Shown here piece by piece: positions 14,420 through 26,689 of a DNA stretch of 64,000 bases. The notes under the pieces were generated by a model that saw nothing but the letters and a program-made list of their open reading frames with translations, searched no databases and was not told the DNA's origin. The translations under genes and the position numbers were made by a program. Numbering within the stretch: position 1 is the first letter of the stretch; each line of letters starts with the position of its first letter. Source of the stretch: Xestospongia bergquistia (Eukaryota; Porifera; Demospongiae; Haplosclerida; Petrosiidae); assembly GCA_963965975.1 (NCBI GenBank), contig OZ014411.1, positions 25,031,249 to 25,095,248 of the forward strand. The letters run 5' to 3'.

Positions 14420-15457
14420 AGTCTCTACTTGTTTGTTAATAAGGGTAGTATAATCTCGAGCAGAAACAGTGAAGAGAGTACCATGGATAGACTGACCTTT
14501 GATAGTAAGGGAGAGCTGATGCTCACCTAACTGCTGTGGTGTAAGGGAAACAAAGTAAGCACTATCATCACAATCTGTGGTCTTTGCTTCAATAACTGTC
14601 AACTTCTCTTCAACTGGATCTCACTATTGCACCTCCTTTAGTTAAAGCCTTCCCTTTACTATCTCTAGAAACTACTTTAATATTTGCCCACTATGATGTG
14701 AGAACGTATCAGTGCTGTTGTATTATTAGGAGATATATCATTAAATAACATGTCAACATATGCTATCTTTATATCTAGTTTATCTGTATTAATATCCAAT
14801 TATGTAGTTGGTGACTCGCATACTTCAAAAGAGGTCTCAGTGAACTCTTGTTGTAGTTGGTTTGCTTTGGACTGTGGCATGTAGGCAACTAATAGGAACT
14901 CAACATTATGGTACTCTCTTACAGCACAGGTTACAAGATTCTCACAGTAAGTCATTGTCTCCAAACAGATCCCTTCTAGTTAAAGAGAGAGATGAGCCTC
15001 TTTTAGCATTAGTTACTACACTACTCTGAGCTAACAGAGCCTCCTTGTGTTGATCTAAAAGTTGTTGAAGTTGTTGAAGAGTGGCAAATGTTCAACATAT
15101 GATGTATCTACCTCAATAATACTTTAGTTGATCAGATTTGACTTTCTTTATTAATGAGATGAAGATTACAAGGGAGAGTGGTAACTCCACTTTTAGGTAG
15201 TGGTGTGGTGTGATGACAAGAGGGACAAATGAGAGTTCAAATACTGTCAGTGATAAGAGACTGAATAGATTAAGTATAGAAGGAGTGACAACAAGACAGT
15301 ATAAAAGGGTCACAATAAGTTTGACTACACTTTCAACAACAAGTAGCGCTCAAATAAGCCTAAGTGTGTAGACAGTTATATCAAATCCTATCAATAATAT
15401 ACTACTTACATGTTTAAGAGGTCCACTAGCAGTACTACTGCTAGTAGTACAAGACAT
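14420..15457 (-). pseudogene. Broken TRIM-NHL paralogue lacking the NHL domain
   Basis: This is a degenerate second copy of the TRIM gene that lies next to it at 16098-18370. Its first exon (start at 15457, MSCTTSSSTASGPLKH, then GTAAGT) matches that of the intact gene. The RING region (about 15340-15200) and the coiled-coil region (about 15100-14850) are recognisable in shifting frames, with the B-boxes mostly deleted. The filamin-like segment (VIEAKTTDCDDSAYFVSL, PQQLGEHQLSLTI, about 14600-14455) is still open. The copy stops at VETIPAIS, where NHL repeats begin in the intact gene, and passes into AAATAC-rich sequence. Frameshifts and deletions rule out a full product. Confidence 0.8.
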
Positions 15458-16097
15458 TACTGAAATACAAATTGGAGGAGGTTTCCTCAACTAGAGAGAA
15501 GTAGATGACAAGAGGCCTAGGAATACTACTAGATCAAGTGATAAGAATGCTAATGATATCATTAGTATAATCATGGTTATACAGTTCAATGCAATTATTT
15601 CATGTAAACTGAAAGCAAAGATGATACTTTTTAAATTACTAATATACTATCAGATAGAATGTTTATGTAAACAGTTAATCCCATAGTGCATCATAATTAA
15701 ACAGTATACACAATATTTGTTTTAAATAAAATTTGCATCAAATAGTTGGGTACATTTGTGCATTTAATCATAAACTCAATTTTATAATGATATACTGTAC
15801 TGCCACTTGCCTACCACTTGATCGTGTTTGAGTCATATTTATAACCAATCCACATGCCAGTAGACTCTAGCAATATGGTGTTATGTTATGGTTTTATTGT
15901 ATATATGAAAGTGTAGTTCTTTAATTAACTCATCTTTGTAAATATGAAGGTTATTTTCCAATGGGAAACCCAATCAGACAAGTAACTTCAATGATTTAAA
16001 CAATAAACTACTCAAAGAATAGAAAGTGAAAACTTAGTAATGTAAAACCAGTATATAGTTATTGAATCTGTGTTATTAGCATAAATACAGGTAGGTA
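15458..16097. other. Intergenic gap between TRIM pseudogene and TRIM gene
   Basis: AT-rich sequence. I see no open frame of note, repeat or RNA gene. It would contain the 3' UTR of the TRIM gene at 16098-18370. Confidence 0.5.
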
Positions 16098-18370
16098 TCA
16101 ATACTTAACTAGTCTGTTGTTTCGCGTATCAACTACCCACACTGATCCGTTGGAAGCCACTGCTACTCCTACTGGATCATTGAACCCTCCTATTGAGTGG
16201 ATATAATTGCCATATTGATCAAATATAGAAAGAGAATTTCCATGATAGTTTACAACAAGTGAATTTCCAACTGAATCAATGGCTATACCATATGGCGTAT
16301 GGAGTTGAGCTTTGCCATACTGTTGAATATATTGACCATCTGGAGTGAAGACAATGACTGTGTTAGAGTTAGAACAAGTCACATGAAGATAACCAGAGCG
16401 ATCAAAGGAAAGACCATAAGGATATTCAAACCTCCCAATACCAGAAACACAACAATCAATGATATGCGAGAAAGTCTCATTACGATGAAATACTTGAATA
16501 CGATTGTTACTACGATCAGCAACATACATCCTATTATCAGGACCAATACATATTGCCCAGGGACTTTGAAATTGCCCTTTACCAATCCCATAACTACCAA
16601 AGGCACTCAAAAAGTCTCCTCTTAAAGTTAACTTGTTAATCCTATGTCCTTCACGTTCTGCAACATACATTATGTCTCCACTAATAGCTATTCCACTGGG
16701 ACCATTAAACTTTAATAGACCTGCTCCCTTTGAATCAATGGTAGACTTGTGTCTTCCACTGCTATCATATACACGTATAGAGTTATTACCATATTCGGTG
16801 ACAAACATGTCATCATTATTAGAAAATGCTACAAAGTGTGGCTGGTTTATTGCAGAAATAGTCTGTACTGGGGGGTTCACTAAGGTAACACAATCTTGGG
16901 AAGCAACTACAAAAATGTTAAAGGGGCTATCTTTGATAGGCTGGCCTATGATAGTAAGAGAAAGCTCATGTTGACCTAACTGCTGTGGTATCAATGAGAC
17001 AAGGTAAGTACCATCACCACAATCTGTGGCTTTAGCTTCAATTGGTGTCCCTTTCTCTTCAACTGGAACAAACCTACCCCTCACCATTGCACCTCCTTTA
17101 GATAACTCCCTCCCTTTACTATCTCTGGATATTAACTTAACCATTAACTCTTTATCCACTGCAAATCCAAAAGGCATTACTGCTGTTGTATTATTAGGAG
17201 ATATCTCATTAAATGTGATGCCTATATTTGCTATCTTTGTAGTCAGTTCATCTGTATTAATATCTACTGATATAGTTGGTGACTCACATATTTCAAGTGT
17301 GGTCTCAGAGAACTCATGTTGTAGTTGGTTTGCTCTGGTTTGTATTGTGTAAGCAACTGATAGTAATTCAACATCATTGTACTCTCTTACAGCACTGGTT
17401 GCAAGACTATGACAGTAAGTCATTGTCTCCAAGAGATGTTGGATCCTTTCCAGTTGAAGAGAGAGATGAGCCTCTTTAGCATTAGCTACCTCACTACTCT
17501 GAGCTAACAGAGCCTCCTCATGCTGATGTAATAGTTGTTGAAGAGTGGTAAATGTTTGGTGTATGGTTGTGTCTATTTCCTTCTTATGAACTTTAATCTT
17601 CTCTTTCATCTCTTCTCCTGATGTCAGAACTTTCATAAGCTGTTGTTGAGCTACTTGGAAGCCTTGTATACTCTCATGAACTGTTGCCTTATTGCTGTCT
17701 ACCTGTTTACTTATCTCAGTAACAGGATGGTCCTTGTGGTTGATGATGATACATTCAATACACACTGGAATAATACATTGTTGGCAATAGTACTTTAGTT
17801 TCTGATCAGTGTGATCTTGACAGGTATAATTGAAAGAAGGAATTAGTTTACTTAATTTGTCTTGGGACATAGCACAGGTATCTTCCAGAGTGAAAGAAGA
17901 GTGTGTATGAGAAGACCGAACCCTTTGATGAGCATCCCAACATTGCTTACAAAACAGATCTTTACATTCAGTACAATATGCTACTGAAGTATTCTCACTA
18001 CATGAATCACATGGAGGAGGAGGGTTAGAGGTAATCTTATGATGAATGTCACCTTGTTTATTGATAAGACGTAGGTTACGTGGGAGAGTGGTAACTCCAC
18101 CATTAGGTACTGGTATGGTCTGACGACAAGAGGGACAAGCAAGGGAGTTAGTCCCAGTACCGTCAGTGATGAGAGACTGAATACATTGAGTACAGAATGA
18201 GTGACAACAAGACAGCATACGAGGGTCACAATAAGGTTGATTGCACTTTAAACAACAACAAGAACTCAAATTAGCCTAAGTGTGTAGACAGTTATACCAA
18301 ATCCTATCAATAATATATTACTTACATGTTTAAGAGGTCCACTAGCAGCATTACTAGTAACACAGGACAT
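16098..18370 (-). CDS. TRIM-NHL protein (RING, B-boxes, coiled coil, filamin, NHL)
   Basis: Two coding exons: 18326-18370 (MSCVTSNAASGPLKH) and 16098-18275, joined at CAT|GTAAGT and CTTAG|GCT, encoding 740 residues. The RING shows C23-x2-C26, C38-x-H40-x2-C43-x2-C46 and C62-x2-C65. B-box 1 starts at CDSC (about 104-140). B-box 2 (about 160-200) has the C..H..C..C..C..C..H..H pattern. A coiled coil follows to about 320, a filamin-type immunoglobulin repeat lies near 365-465, and about six NHL repeats fill the rest (YVADRSNNRIQVF is typical). This order is that of the TRIM71/TRIM2/TRIM3 group: RING E3 ubiquitin ligases whose NHL propeller binds RNA or protein partners. All RING ligands are present, so ligase activity is plausible. 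The exact orthologue cannot be fixed because sponges have expanded TRIM families. A truncated paralogue adjoins at 14420-15457. Confidence 0.92.
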
Positions 18371-18844
18371 TACTTAAAAGGCAATAGAAGTCATCAATTG
18401 GCACAATAGAATGAACACTAGACCATGTGATCCAGTATAATTTAATTAAGGTTTCCATTTTATAGTATTCATTCACTATGTACTATACTTCCACTTTGTA
18501 TACTGCTGTAAATAGAATGACATAGTCCACCACTTTAGGGTTTTGATTTTATTTGTTAAGTGTTTAAAAGTGGTTCAATGTCTTTAGTATAATAATATAT
18601 TGGACTAAATCATTGGTAGCCAAATCACTTGAACTTTTTAATTTTTTGCTGTAGAGGTCCATGTTAAGTAGAAGAATCGATTGTGGTCAGAAATGTTGTT
18701 TAAGTGATGTCAATGTACTTCCCAGTATTATTCAAAAGAAACATGACCAGTGGTGTCCTTTTGTACTCATGATCAACTCGAAGACAATAAAACTATACAC
18801 TGTCACATTGATCAGATGTTGACAAGAGTCTCATTGACTTTGTT
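18371..18844. other. Upstream region of the TRIM gene
   Basis: About 470 bp of AT-rich sequence, presumably holding the TRIM promoter. No distinct motif could be defended. Confidence 0.4.
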
Positions 18845-19601
18845 GTCACTTGTTGTATATATATATATATATATATATACCTTTGATAAAGCCAGCTTAA
18901 TTAACAGAATGAAATAAATGACTTAAAGGTAACCATGTGTTCATACACTATCACGCGATATATCAAAACCAATAAAAATACATTACATAATTGAATTATA
19001 TAACACCACATTGATCACATGTCAGCAACAGTTTCTGAAGCAAGACTCACAAATTGCTAACACCTTCTTTGACCCTTTACAGAATGTTCTCTTCCTGGAC
19101 ATCACTGCTGGAACAACCTCCCAATAAAGTAGTTCAGACACAACAAGCCCTATATCTCCTAATCTAATCCCTAACATTGAAGAGCCAACAATGTAGAAGT
19201 AATTCAAGAAGAAAAAGAACCTACATTCCTCATACGCCAAAAAGTGAAATGCATTCATAAACTGCCAGACAGATACATATTCCCACAATGTAACTTATAG
19301 AGGATGGATGTAATATCCCCAAATTAATATAATGGCCCTGAGCAGCTAGCCCTGAACACATACAGACTTGATTATTCATTTTAACTTTAATCCATACAAT
19401 ATCTGACATAATTTTAGCAGACAATATTGTACATACTTAACTATTTAAATGCATCCTCATACTCTCTCTCTCAAAAAAGAAAAATTCTTCAAATAAGAAA
19501 GTTCAGGTCAAATTACTATAATTACCATTCCTAACTATTACAAACTATACTTTGTAATTCTTATATCAAAGTACATCTGTCTTAATCTTTACTCTGCAAC
19601 A
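18845..19601. mobile_element. Second copy of the gypsy end with LTR-like sequence
   Basis: This block is a diverged direct copy of 9305-9972. A (TA)n run at 18859-18880 interrupts it near the start. Shared strings include ATACACTATCACGCGATA, CAACCTCCCAATAAAGTA and CCTACATTCCTCATACGCCAAA. A purine-rich GAGGATGGA precedes TGTAATATCCCC (19309), and the LTR-like part may end at TCTGCAACA (19601), about 293 bp. No open coding frame survives. Equivalent downstream homology continues to about 20130 against 9973-10650. Confidence 0.45.
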
Positions 19602-20704
19602 CTGTAGTGGGGATTAATTTCCATTTATGTCTATACTGTACAAACATGTTCCTACCTTATTTTGATATTGTTATTACAAACAGGATGTTGGCAGTCTAAT
19701 CAAAAAAGGAATGAATCTTACATGAGTAGTATGTATGTACTAAACATGAACATATACACATAACATATTTAATGATATCTGATGAACTTTGACCAACTTG
19801 AAATAAATAAAATGCAATAAGGCTTTGTCAACCATTGGCTAGAGTTAAAACAGGAGAAGCCCCTTTATGTCAGCTGTTGATAATTGCACAAACATACCAA
19901 AAATGCTCTAATTCTTGTCCTTAATTATCCAAGTATATTATCTTTAATAACTACTTGTTAACAATGAAGTCTCCTAACATACATAAGGTTAATTCTCCCT
20001 AACTAGAGTTCAAGAGTTCAATAAAATAATTTGTCCCATTCATATCCATAGACAATCAAAGTACATAGTATTTTTAGACTAATAAAGTCAAAATGAGTAA
20101 TGTTTTGATAGATGTTCCTTACTCAGCTGCAGATTACAATTACAATTCTTATTTCAGCATTACGTCACTCTACGTATACATAAGAAATCAGTCATGTATG
20201 AAAGCATGTAGTCCACCTTACAAACAAAGATGCTTCACTCTTCAGTTAATAACAATACTAAGGATCCAGTGAGTAAATTATGAATATAATGATTTTAGAT
20301 GTATTCAGTATGAGTCGGTTACTGTACACTTTGAACAGTAAGCAACCCATTTCTGAATGAGCTCTTTTGCTTAAAATTTGGCAATAATGTCATCATTTGT
20401 TTATATAATACTACATTGGCATTCTTGACTCTACAGTTATCCACATAAAATATTATATACCAGTACATGGTACATTACTAAAATTCCATACAGCACAATG
20501 AACTAAAGGTAGTAACTTCTTCTGTATAATTAGATTAGGTCAATTCGTTTAATTGTTTCACTAAGCTAGCTGATCTCATATATGCATAATATAATAACAT
20601 ATTGACAATATTTATCCCATATGAGTTAATTGATTACATAGTAGCTATTTTAACCACTACACTCAGTGGTAAAATAGTTATGATTGCAAGAAGCCAGACT
20701 ACTA
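19602..20704. other. A4 5' flank, duplicated sequence
   Basis: No gene is seen. It is similar to the 5' flank of A3 and to 9973-11700. An imperfect hairpin lies at about 20640-20679 (TAGCTATTTTAACCACT.. against AGTGGTAAAATAGTTA). Confidence 0.5.
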
Positions 20705-20715
20705 ACAGGAAGTAA
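20705..20715 (+). promoter_or_regulatory. Conserved ACAGGAAGTAA element upstream of A4
   Basis: Exact copy of the A1/A3 element, 77 bp before the A4 ATG, with TATATAATG following at about 20727. Regulatory role inferred. Confidence 0.4.
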
Positions 20716-20781
20716 GAATAGATGCTGTATATAATGCGTAGCAAGTCTCCTTTTCTGCAATTTATATCAATTTCAGTTGAA

Positions 20782-21831
20782 ATGAGTACCATTACCTCCA
20801 CAGCAATTTTAAAAGATTGGGATGTACCAATGAACAAAGTGCAAAAGATCGTTCCTCTTCTTACTGATATACAAGCTCGTTTTGCTGGACTACTTAATGA
20901 TGTCTCCAATATGTTAGAAAAAGACAAGAAAGATATAAAAGTGATGCCAAAGGCTCTCCAAATACTCACTTCTCATTGCAAATCATGGCTAGACTTGTTT
21001 AACAAGAAACAGACTGACTCACAAACAAAAGCTTTTCCTCAATCACAAGTACCAAAGTTGTTACAAACCATATTATCAGATGTTTTTAAGGTATGTATCC
21101 TATTACATGCAACACAGTATATCACTAGTTCATATGTGATTGAAGTTGTAGTCACTTACTAGATTAACATGCATGTATTATGTCCTGTATAAGTTAGTGC
21201 ATCATAGTATAGTGAGTTTGTTTTGATGATTAATAACTAGTTTATCCCAGCCCATGAGAAAAACTTTGATGTTAAAGTACAAATTTAGAATTATCATTAA
21301 ATAAAGATATTCATCCTATAACCACATCTTGAGTGAGTTGCAAGAAAGCCATATGAAGGCAATAAAGTGTTAAGAACACTGTGGTTACTTACTACAAGCA
21401 TGCCTTGCTAGCATCATTTAATTTTAATATTGTTGTAGGGTCTTTCCCTTACTGAGGGTACAGGATGAACTATATTATCATACTACATATTGTAAACTAG
21501 GAAAAGGTTATTATGTCACTCATTACTATGGAAAAATTATTCTCACAAAATAATTAACATGTCATTCATTTTTTTTACATATCTCTAGGTATTACATGAT
21601 ACCAAGACACTCCTATCTTCTGAACAAAAATCACTTCAACCAAATGATTATACTCAAGCTGTCAATAACATGATTGGTGTTTTCTACACAATACACTTTG
21701 TATGTAGTAGATATGCCAACTTTTCAGAAGAGAGCTGTTCCACCTCAAGTTTTGATGCTCATTCAGCATTTGAAGAAATTATAGAACTCTTCCATGATTA
21801 TGACAAGAGAGTATACGAAATTGGATTATGA
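20782..21831 (+). CDS. Two-exon family copy A4, unknown function
   Basis: Exons 20782-21090 and 21589-21831 join in phase 0, giving 183 residues. The conserved start ATG follows CAGTTGAA. An in-frame upstream ATG (20722) exists but lies in the promoter-proximal stretch and is not conserved. Exon 1 has KDWDVPMNKVQKIVPLLTDI and LNDVSNMLEKDKKDI, with Q-to-K and L-to-K changes (TKAFPQSQVPKLLQTI) in the linker region. Exon 2 has LQPNDYTQAVNNMIG, then ESCSTSSFDAHSAFEEI, and ends YDKRVYEIGL. It is the most diverged of the four A copies but remains open with good splice sites. Confidence 0.8.
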
Positions 21832-22660
21832 TGTATTCCTCACTGTTAACATTGTACATTTTTGTTCATTCATATAATATTATGTAAACACAGAACTGAT
21901 TTTGCTTAACTTAATATTTCAATTTCTTTGTGTCTATTGTTCAATTACTTCTATAATACTCTCACTGCATATGTACATTGTTTACACTTTAAACACTTTG
22001 TTGTATTAATTTTTACAATCAACCATTAACCTGGCAATTTATAAATGACTGCACGTGATTACAAATTGTGAATATGATTACACAACAAAAGACTTATGTA
22101 GATATCAAAACAATTATACCCATGAAAAGGTGTAGACACAGTATTATTATTAGGTACAGATAAAATACATTGTTAAAATTGATTTGTTACTAATTGATAG
22201 TCACTTGGCTTGCAAACATGCTACAAAAGTTACGTCATTGGAAAGTGATGAATGCTAACTACTATGGAATGTTACTTCTTAGAAAGGACAAGCATGTGGT
22301 TAGGAGCTATGGCTGTCCTTATACAAACATAGTGAAAGCACTCATACACATGTCTCATATCCATGATAATTTTTGTCTAACTAGTGGCATAAAATCATTT
22401 TTAAGTTGCTACAACAATGAGCAAGATTCTATACACTCTGGGGCCCAACTGATAGTAACACTAAACACTCTTAAAAGTGACGAAGTCCTAGAAGCTGAAG
22501 CAGTTACTTTAAATCTACCACATTTATGTGTGTATGATCACTTAATGTAATCATCAAACTGTGGAATAAAAATAGCTTGTCTTCTGAAGAGCTTTGACCA
22601 AATGATTACACTTAAGCTGTAAACAATATGTTTGGTATAATACAATTTGTTTGGTGAGCT
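21832..22660 (+). pseudogene. A4 3' flank with an exon-2 relic
   Basis: About 22577-22652 is a decayed family exon 2, closer to subfamily B (CTTCTGAAGAGCTTTGACC.., TAAGCTGTAAACAATATG). The preceding open frame 22194-22550 (118 codons) has no recognisable domain. Its DNA is homologous to non-coding flank downstream of A3 (about 14100-14260), where the frame is not kept, so I treat it as non-coding. Confidence 0.5.
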
Positions 22661-23205
22661 CTCAAGCCATCAACAATGTATGATTAGTATGTATATGTTT
22701 CTTTTATATTATAATAATTATATTTTCTAAAGACATATTGGCTATTATCAACATAATTCGAATATTTTAGTATCATAAAATAACTATTTCAAATATTGAC
22801 AAACCATAAGTTGATGTAGTGAGTATCTGACGTCACATCATTATGGTGTACTTGTATATATATTGACACAGGTACATCTCTTGTGGTTTACTCTAGTCAC
22901 ATTCAGGAATGTTGCAATTTGAAGTTAATATATAACTATTTACCTTACTCCTAGAGTAAAGACTTGTGACTACATGAACTAAATATTTTGTCATAATTGT
23001 TTGAGTGTTGTTATGCATATAGTCTCTTACTCTCCATTGCAATTGCTAGTATATGAGCAGTGTATGCTTACTCTCAAATAAATCAGCATATCCTATACAT
23101 GCTGAGAGATAACAGTCATCCAATAATTTAATTTAATTTGTCTCTATAGTGTATTTGAAATCTTAAACCTACATGGAAAGGCTTAGGTGGAGAGGTAATA
23201 GGTAT
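22661..23205. other. Gap without recognised features
   Basis: AT-rich sequence with no supported gene. A string AAACCTACATGGA (23166-23178) recurs just after the element at 23206-23434. Confidence 0.4.
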
Positions 23206-23434
23206 GATAGGACATTTCAGACTTTATGTTTGTCTGTACAAGATCGAAACAACCTTGCTCATTTCAACCAATTATCATCTGTCGAGGACTCTATTCCAGC
23301 TATTTCATTGGCTGTTGCTATGGACTCATTAGATGTATTTTGATTGGTTGTTGTGTTGTATATATAGCTTGGTTTTGTTTATTGATTTTTAGTATTGGTT
23401 GTACAGACAAACATAAAGTCTGAAATGTCCTATC
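23206..23434. mobile_element. MITE with perfect 36-bp terminal inverted repeats
   Basis: The first 36 bases (GATAGGACATTTCAGACTTT.. to 23241) and the last 36 (23399-23434) are perfect reverse complements around a core of about 157 bp. The core carries only an unremarkable hydrophobic open frame. The perfect arms suggest recent insertion or ongoing conversion. Target-site duplication is not clear; a 13-bp direct repeat (AAACCTACATGGA) begins 40 bp before the left end and immediately after the right end. Superfamily unknown. Confidence 0.85.
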
Positions 23435-23894
23435 AAACCTACATGGAGTCTGGTATGACAGTCTTTTTTTACATATACAGGCCAATATAAAAAATATCAG
23501 TTCTGGAAGATCATATAATTATTCACCACTATTTGCACTAAATAATGCAGCTGTCCAAGAATACTGATCCACCATTAACCATGGCAGAGTTTCCAGGCTA
23601 TGAGGTATGCGCCATGCAGTAGCATGGCCCATATAAGGATGGCACATGATTGCCATTGAACAAAAAACAACAAATATTTCACTCAAAACTAATGAAAATC
23701 TTTTAATTCTTTGCAATATTTCTTTCTATGATAGTACCCTTCATTGTGACTCAGTTATAGGTTAAGACAAGGTTTCTAAGAATTAGAGGCAATTGTCAAA
23801 TATTTTATTTTTTCATCATTCCTCTGCCTCTACTTTATAGTTCACAATAACTCAATAACCATAAACAGTTGGACATCAAATTCGCAGAGGCAGC

Positions 23895-24212
23895 GTGCTA
23901 AACTACAAAGTATGGCCGTTTGTAGGTCTCATTTTGAGCGCTTCAGACAAGACTAGTGATTTCAGCAGTTTACTACCAAGAGCTACATTAGAAAGCCATT
24001 TTTATGAAAATTATATCAATGACGTGTGGGAATGTCACAAAAAATTTGGTCCTGGTGCAAAATTTGGACCTAAGTCTAAATTTTACAACGAAAAGGCTGC
24101 AAAATTAATTCCATTTTGCAATACCCAAGGGTGTCAATTTGATGAAAAGAAATGGAATTCGACAACATACAAATCATTTTATCACTTCTTAGGCTGTGTC
24201 GACTTAAACTAG
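23895..24212 (+). CDS. Unrecognised 105-codon ORF, possibly element-derived
   Basis: The open frame reads MLNYKVWPFVGLILSAS at the start, then an aromatic and lysine-rich stretch (FGPGAKFGPKSKFYNEK) and a Cys pair (PFCNTQGCQFDEKKW). I do not recognise it. It is followed within 120 bp by an integrase-like relic, so it may be a remnant of a mobile element or host exon. No splice partner or promoter was found. Confidence 0.25.
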   Translation: MLNYKVWPFVGLILSASDKTSDFSSLLPRATLESHFYENYINDVWECHKKFGPGAKFGPKSKFYNEKAAKLIPFCNTQGCQFDEKKWNSTTYKSFYHFLGCVDLN

Positions 24213-24324
24213 CAATGAGAGAAGGAGAAATGCGCTATGAGAAGAGGTCGGGACAAGTTTGTAATATTCTTTCAGTTTCTTTTTTACTGTCTTACAATAA
24301 GTTATAATAGTGTTTCTATTTTCA

Positions 24325-24450
24325 GTGGATGAGATATGTACGATCAAAGACTGAAAAATTACGAATTGTGCACTATTGCCATGCTGACCCAACATCAGGA
24401 CATCTTTGGCGTGTCCTGTGTCGTTGATCAAGGAGGTAGGCAGGTCAATA
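24325..24450 (+). pseudogene. Integrase zinc-binding (H2C2-like) relic
   Basis: Translation gives RSKTEKLRIVHYCHADPTSG followed, after a frameshift, by HLGVS. This resembles the HHCC-type N-terminal zinc-binding region of retroelement integrases (..CH...GHLG...). Only about 40 codons can be matched, with no downstream catalytic core. Confidence 0.4.
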
Positions 24451-24494
24451 TCAGATGATATTATTGATATCACCTGGTCACTCTATCACTGATT

Positions 24495-24498
<4 letters not shown>

Positions 24499-24528
<30 letters not shown>
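24499..24528. repeat. (CT)n microsatellite
   Basis: A pure TC/CT dinucleotide tract of about 30 bp. Confidence 0.9.
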
Positions 24529-24529
<1 letters not shown>

Positions 24530-26680
24530 GTTGGAACCCCCAGAGATTAAACCGTTATTCCTAAAGGGGAACATCCTTCATTTTGTCTTTGTTCCCATAT
24601 GAACACTCTCTGGTTCATGACAAGGTAAATATTCACGTATCCTTTTGCTAGTATATATTTTAATAGGACCACTCTATTTAGTAGACACTGTTATGATATC
24701 CTTTATATGAGAGTTGTCCTCCATTAGTAAATTATAAAGTTTGATATAAAAACAAATGTCTTAACTGTAGACACAGTAATTTTTAAAAAGACAATTCATG
24801 TGATCATGTCATGTACGTACAGATTACAGCTAAGCATTATGCCGTGATGTCTTATAAAATAGACAACTGGTATTGTCTTTAACATACTTCATATAAAGAT
24901 ATATTAAATGATGGTGTAACAAAACTTAAAAAGAAAAACCGAAGTAAGACATGACATAATGGATGGATGAATAGTTGAATGAATAGATGGATAGATGAAT
25001 CAATGAATTCATTTATGGACAAATGGATGTATAATTGAATATAACTATGGACAGACTATTATGTCATATTGTTATCTAGGCCTCAAATATGATGTATGGT
25101 AGCTATAAATCAAGTCTGTGATGAGCTGATAAAACTAGGGTCACAATCACTAGGGAGAGTTGTCATGACAACAGATGTAACTCAATTAGGATAAAAAAGG
25201 ATATTGTTAATATTTTCACTGTAAATAACTGAGAACTGATATTCTAATTGTCATCTTTAATTGATATTTAAAAGACAACAATATGAATATATCTTTTCAT
25301 TTGTTAACAATTGAGACAAATTTAATAAATAAAATAATTGTCATTTTTAAAAAGAGTTGGTTTAAATAATATTGATTTATATTAAAGTTACATTAAGTGA
25401 TAATGTAGACATGATGTAGGCTTTATTTTGAGGGACCTACATTCAGAAAACATTATGTTCAATTTGAATCATCTTAAAAGCTAACTGATTTAGAACTATT
25501 TTTAAAAAATTAAAACAAAGAAAAATATAAAATGAATTAAATAAAAAGTTTAAAAGTAATGGAATATAATTATCTGGACATGGAATGATCCGACAGTCAA
25601 TAGTACTAGTGATTCAAGTTAGAATGGTTGTTCCTTTTAACATGTTTGGTATATGATGGACTGTCAAGTTTTATACCAAATAAAACACTAACAACATTAA
25701 CATTAAATTTATAATAAGGATATTAACATACAATAATTAATGTAATCCTATTTAGGAAAGCTACATTAATCAATTAATTAAAATTAATGATATAGTTTTT
25801 TTGTAAAAAAGATATAATATGATTGAAATTAAAGAATTGTTTTTTGTAAAAGGAATAAATGATGCATAATGTTATGTTGTAATAACAATCAGTATAATTA
25901 TAATAATACAACAGCAATGGTAAGTAAACTGATTGTAGTTGCTTATTAAAGAAGTAATATTAAAGATAAAAAGTATTACAGTTTCAATTAAAGATGTATT
26001 ACAGTTTGAAAAAGTTACAGTTTCAAAAGAAATTGAATTCTAATTGAATTGTATAATAATTAACTTTAATATCTTTGAAACTAAAGTTAAGATTGGCTTT
26101 AAAAAATGTTTTTTTTAAAAAACAATTAATATAAAACTATAAAAGATAAAAGAAAAATAACAAAATAAAAAAAAACAAGCTGTAAAAGAAATAAATAACA
26201 AGGTATAAGTGAGAAAAAGTATATAAACCATAAAAGAGAAAATTGAGAAAAAAAGTATAAAAGAGAACGACAAATTATATAGAAGAAAAAAACATGAAGG
26301 TCTCCAATCCACCAGTGAAGGTCTCCAATCAACAATAGTAGAAAAGAGAAGATGAAGAGTTTCCAAGAGTCCAGTCAGTCTGCAAGTTGAGAACATAGAG
26401 GGAGAAAGAGAAGAACAACAACTGGATCACTAAAGAATGGATGAAAAGTGGATGGATGGATGGAAAGACAGCTCACCATTTTCACCAGTGCTGCTCCTGC
26501 AGGGAAAGAAAAAGAGAGTAGTTATGAACTGATGGTGACAATGAGTGGATAGAGAGTGAAATCATTAACAGTAGCAAACTGTGAGTTCAATATTTATTCT
26601 ACTTAGCTCTTTCTAATAGAGTGTGTGAACCTAACAAACAAGAAAGATGTCCCAAACATATATTGGATACAAGAATTAAC
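24530..26680. other. AT-rich gene-poor stretch
   Basis: No coding region is supported. It includes a degenerate GGAT/GAAT tetranucleotide tract (about 24958-25035), a GGATG run (about 26448-26466), and long A/T-rich low-complexity DNA (about 25200-26280) whose minus-strand open frames are phenylalanine-rich composition artefacts. GAAGGTCTCCAATC is repeated at about 26296 and 26318. Confidence 0.55.
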
Positions 26681-26689
26681 ATTGTTTCT

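Noticed and set aside
16299-17479. Plus-strand open frames over the TRIM gene
   Set aside because: Antisense shadows of the TRIM-NHL exon; no conserved protein features.
22194-22550. 118-codon plus-strand open frame downstream of A4
   Set aside because: The homologous stretch downstream of A3 does not keep the frame, and no domain is recognisable.
26115-26396. Phe/Ser-rich minus-strand open frames
   Set aside because: Composition artefact of A-rich low-complexity DNA.
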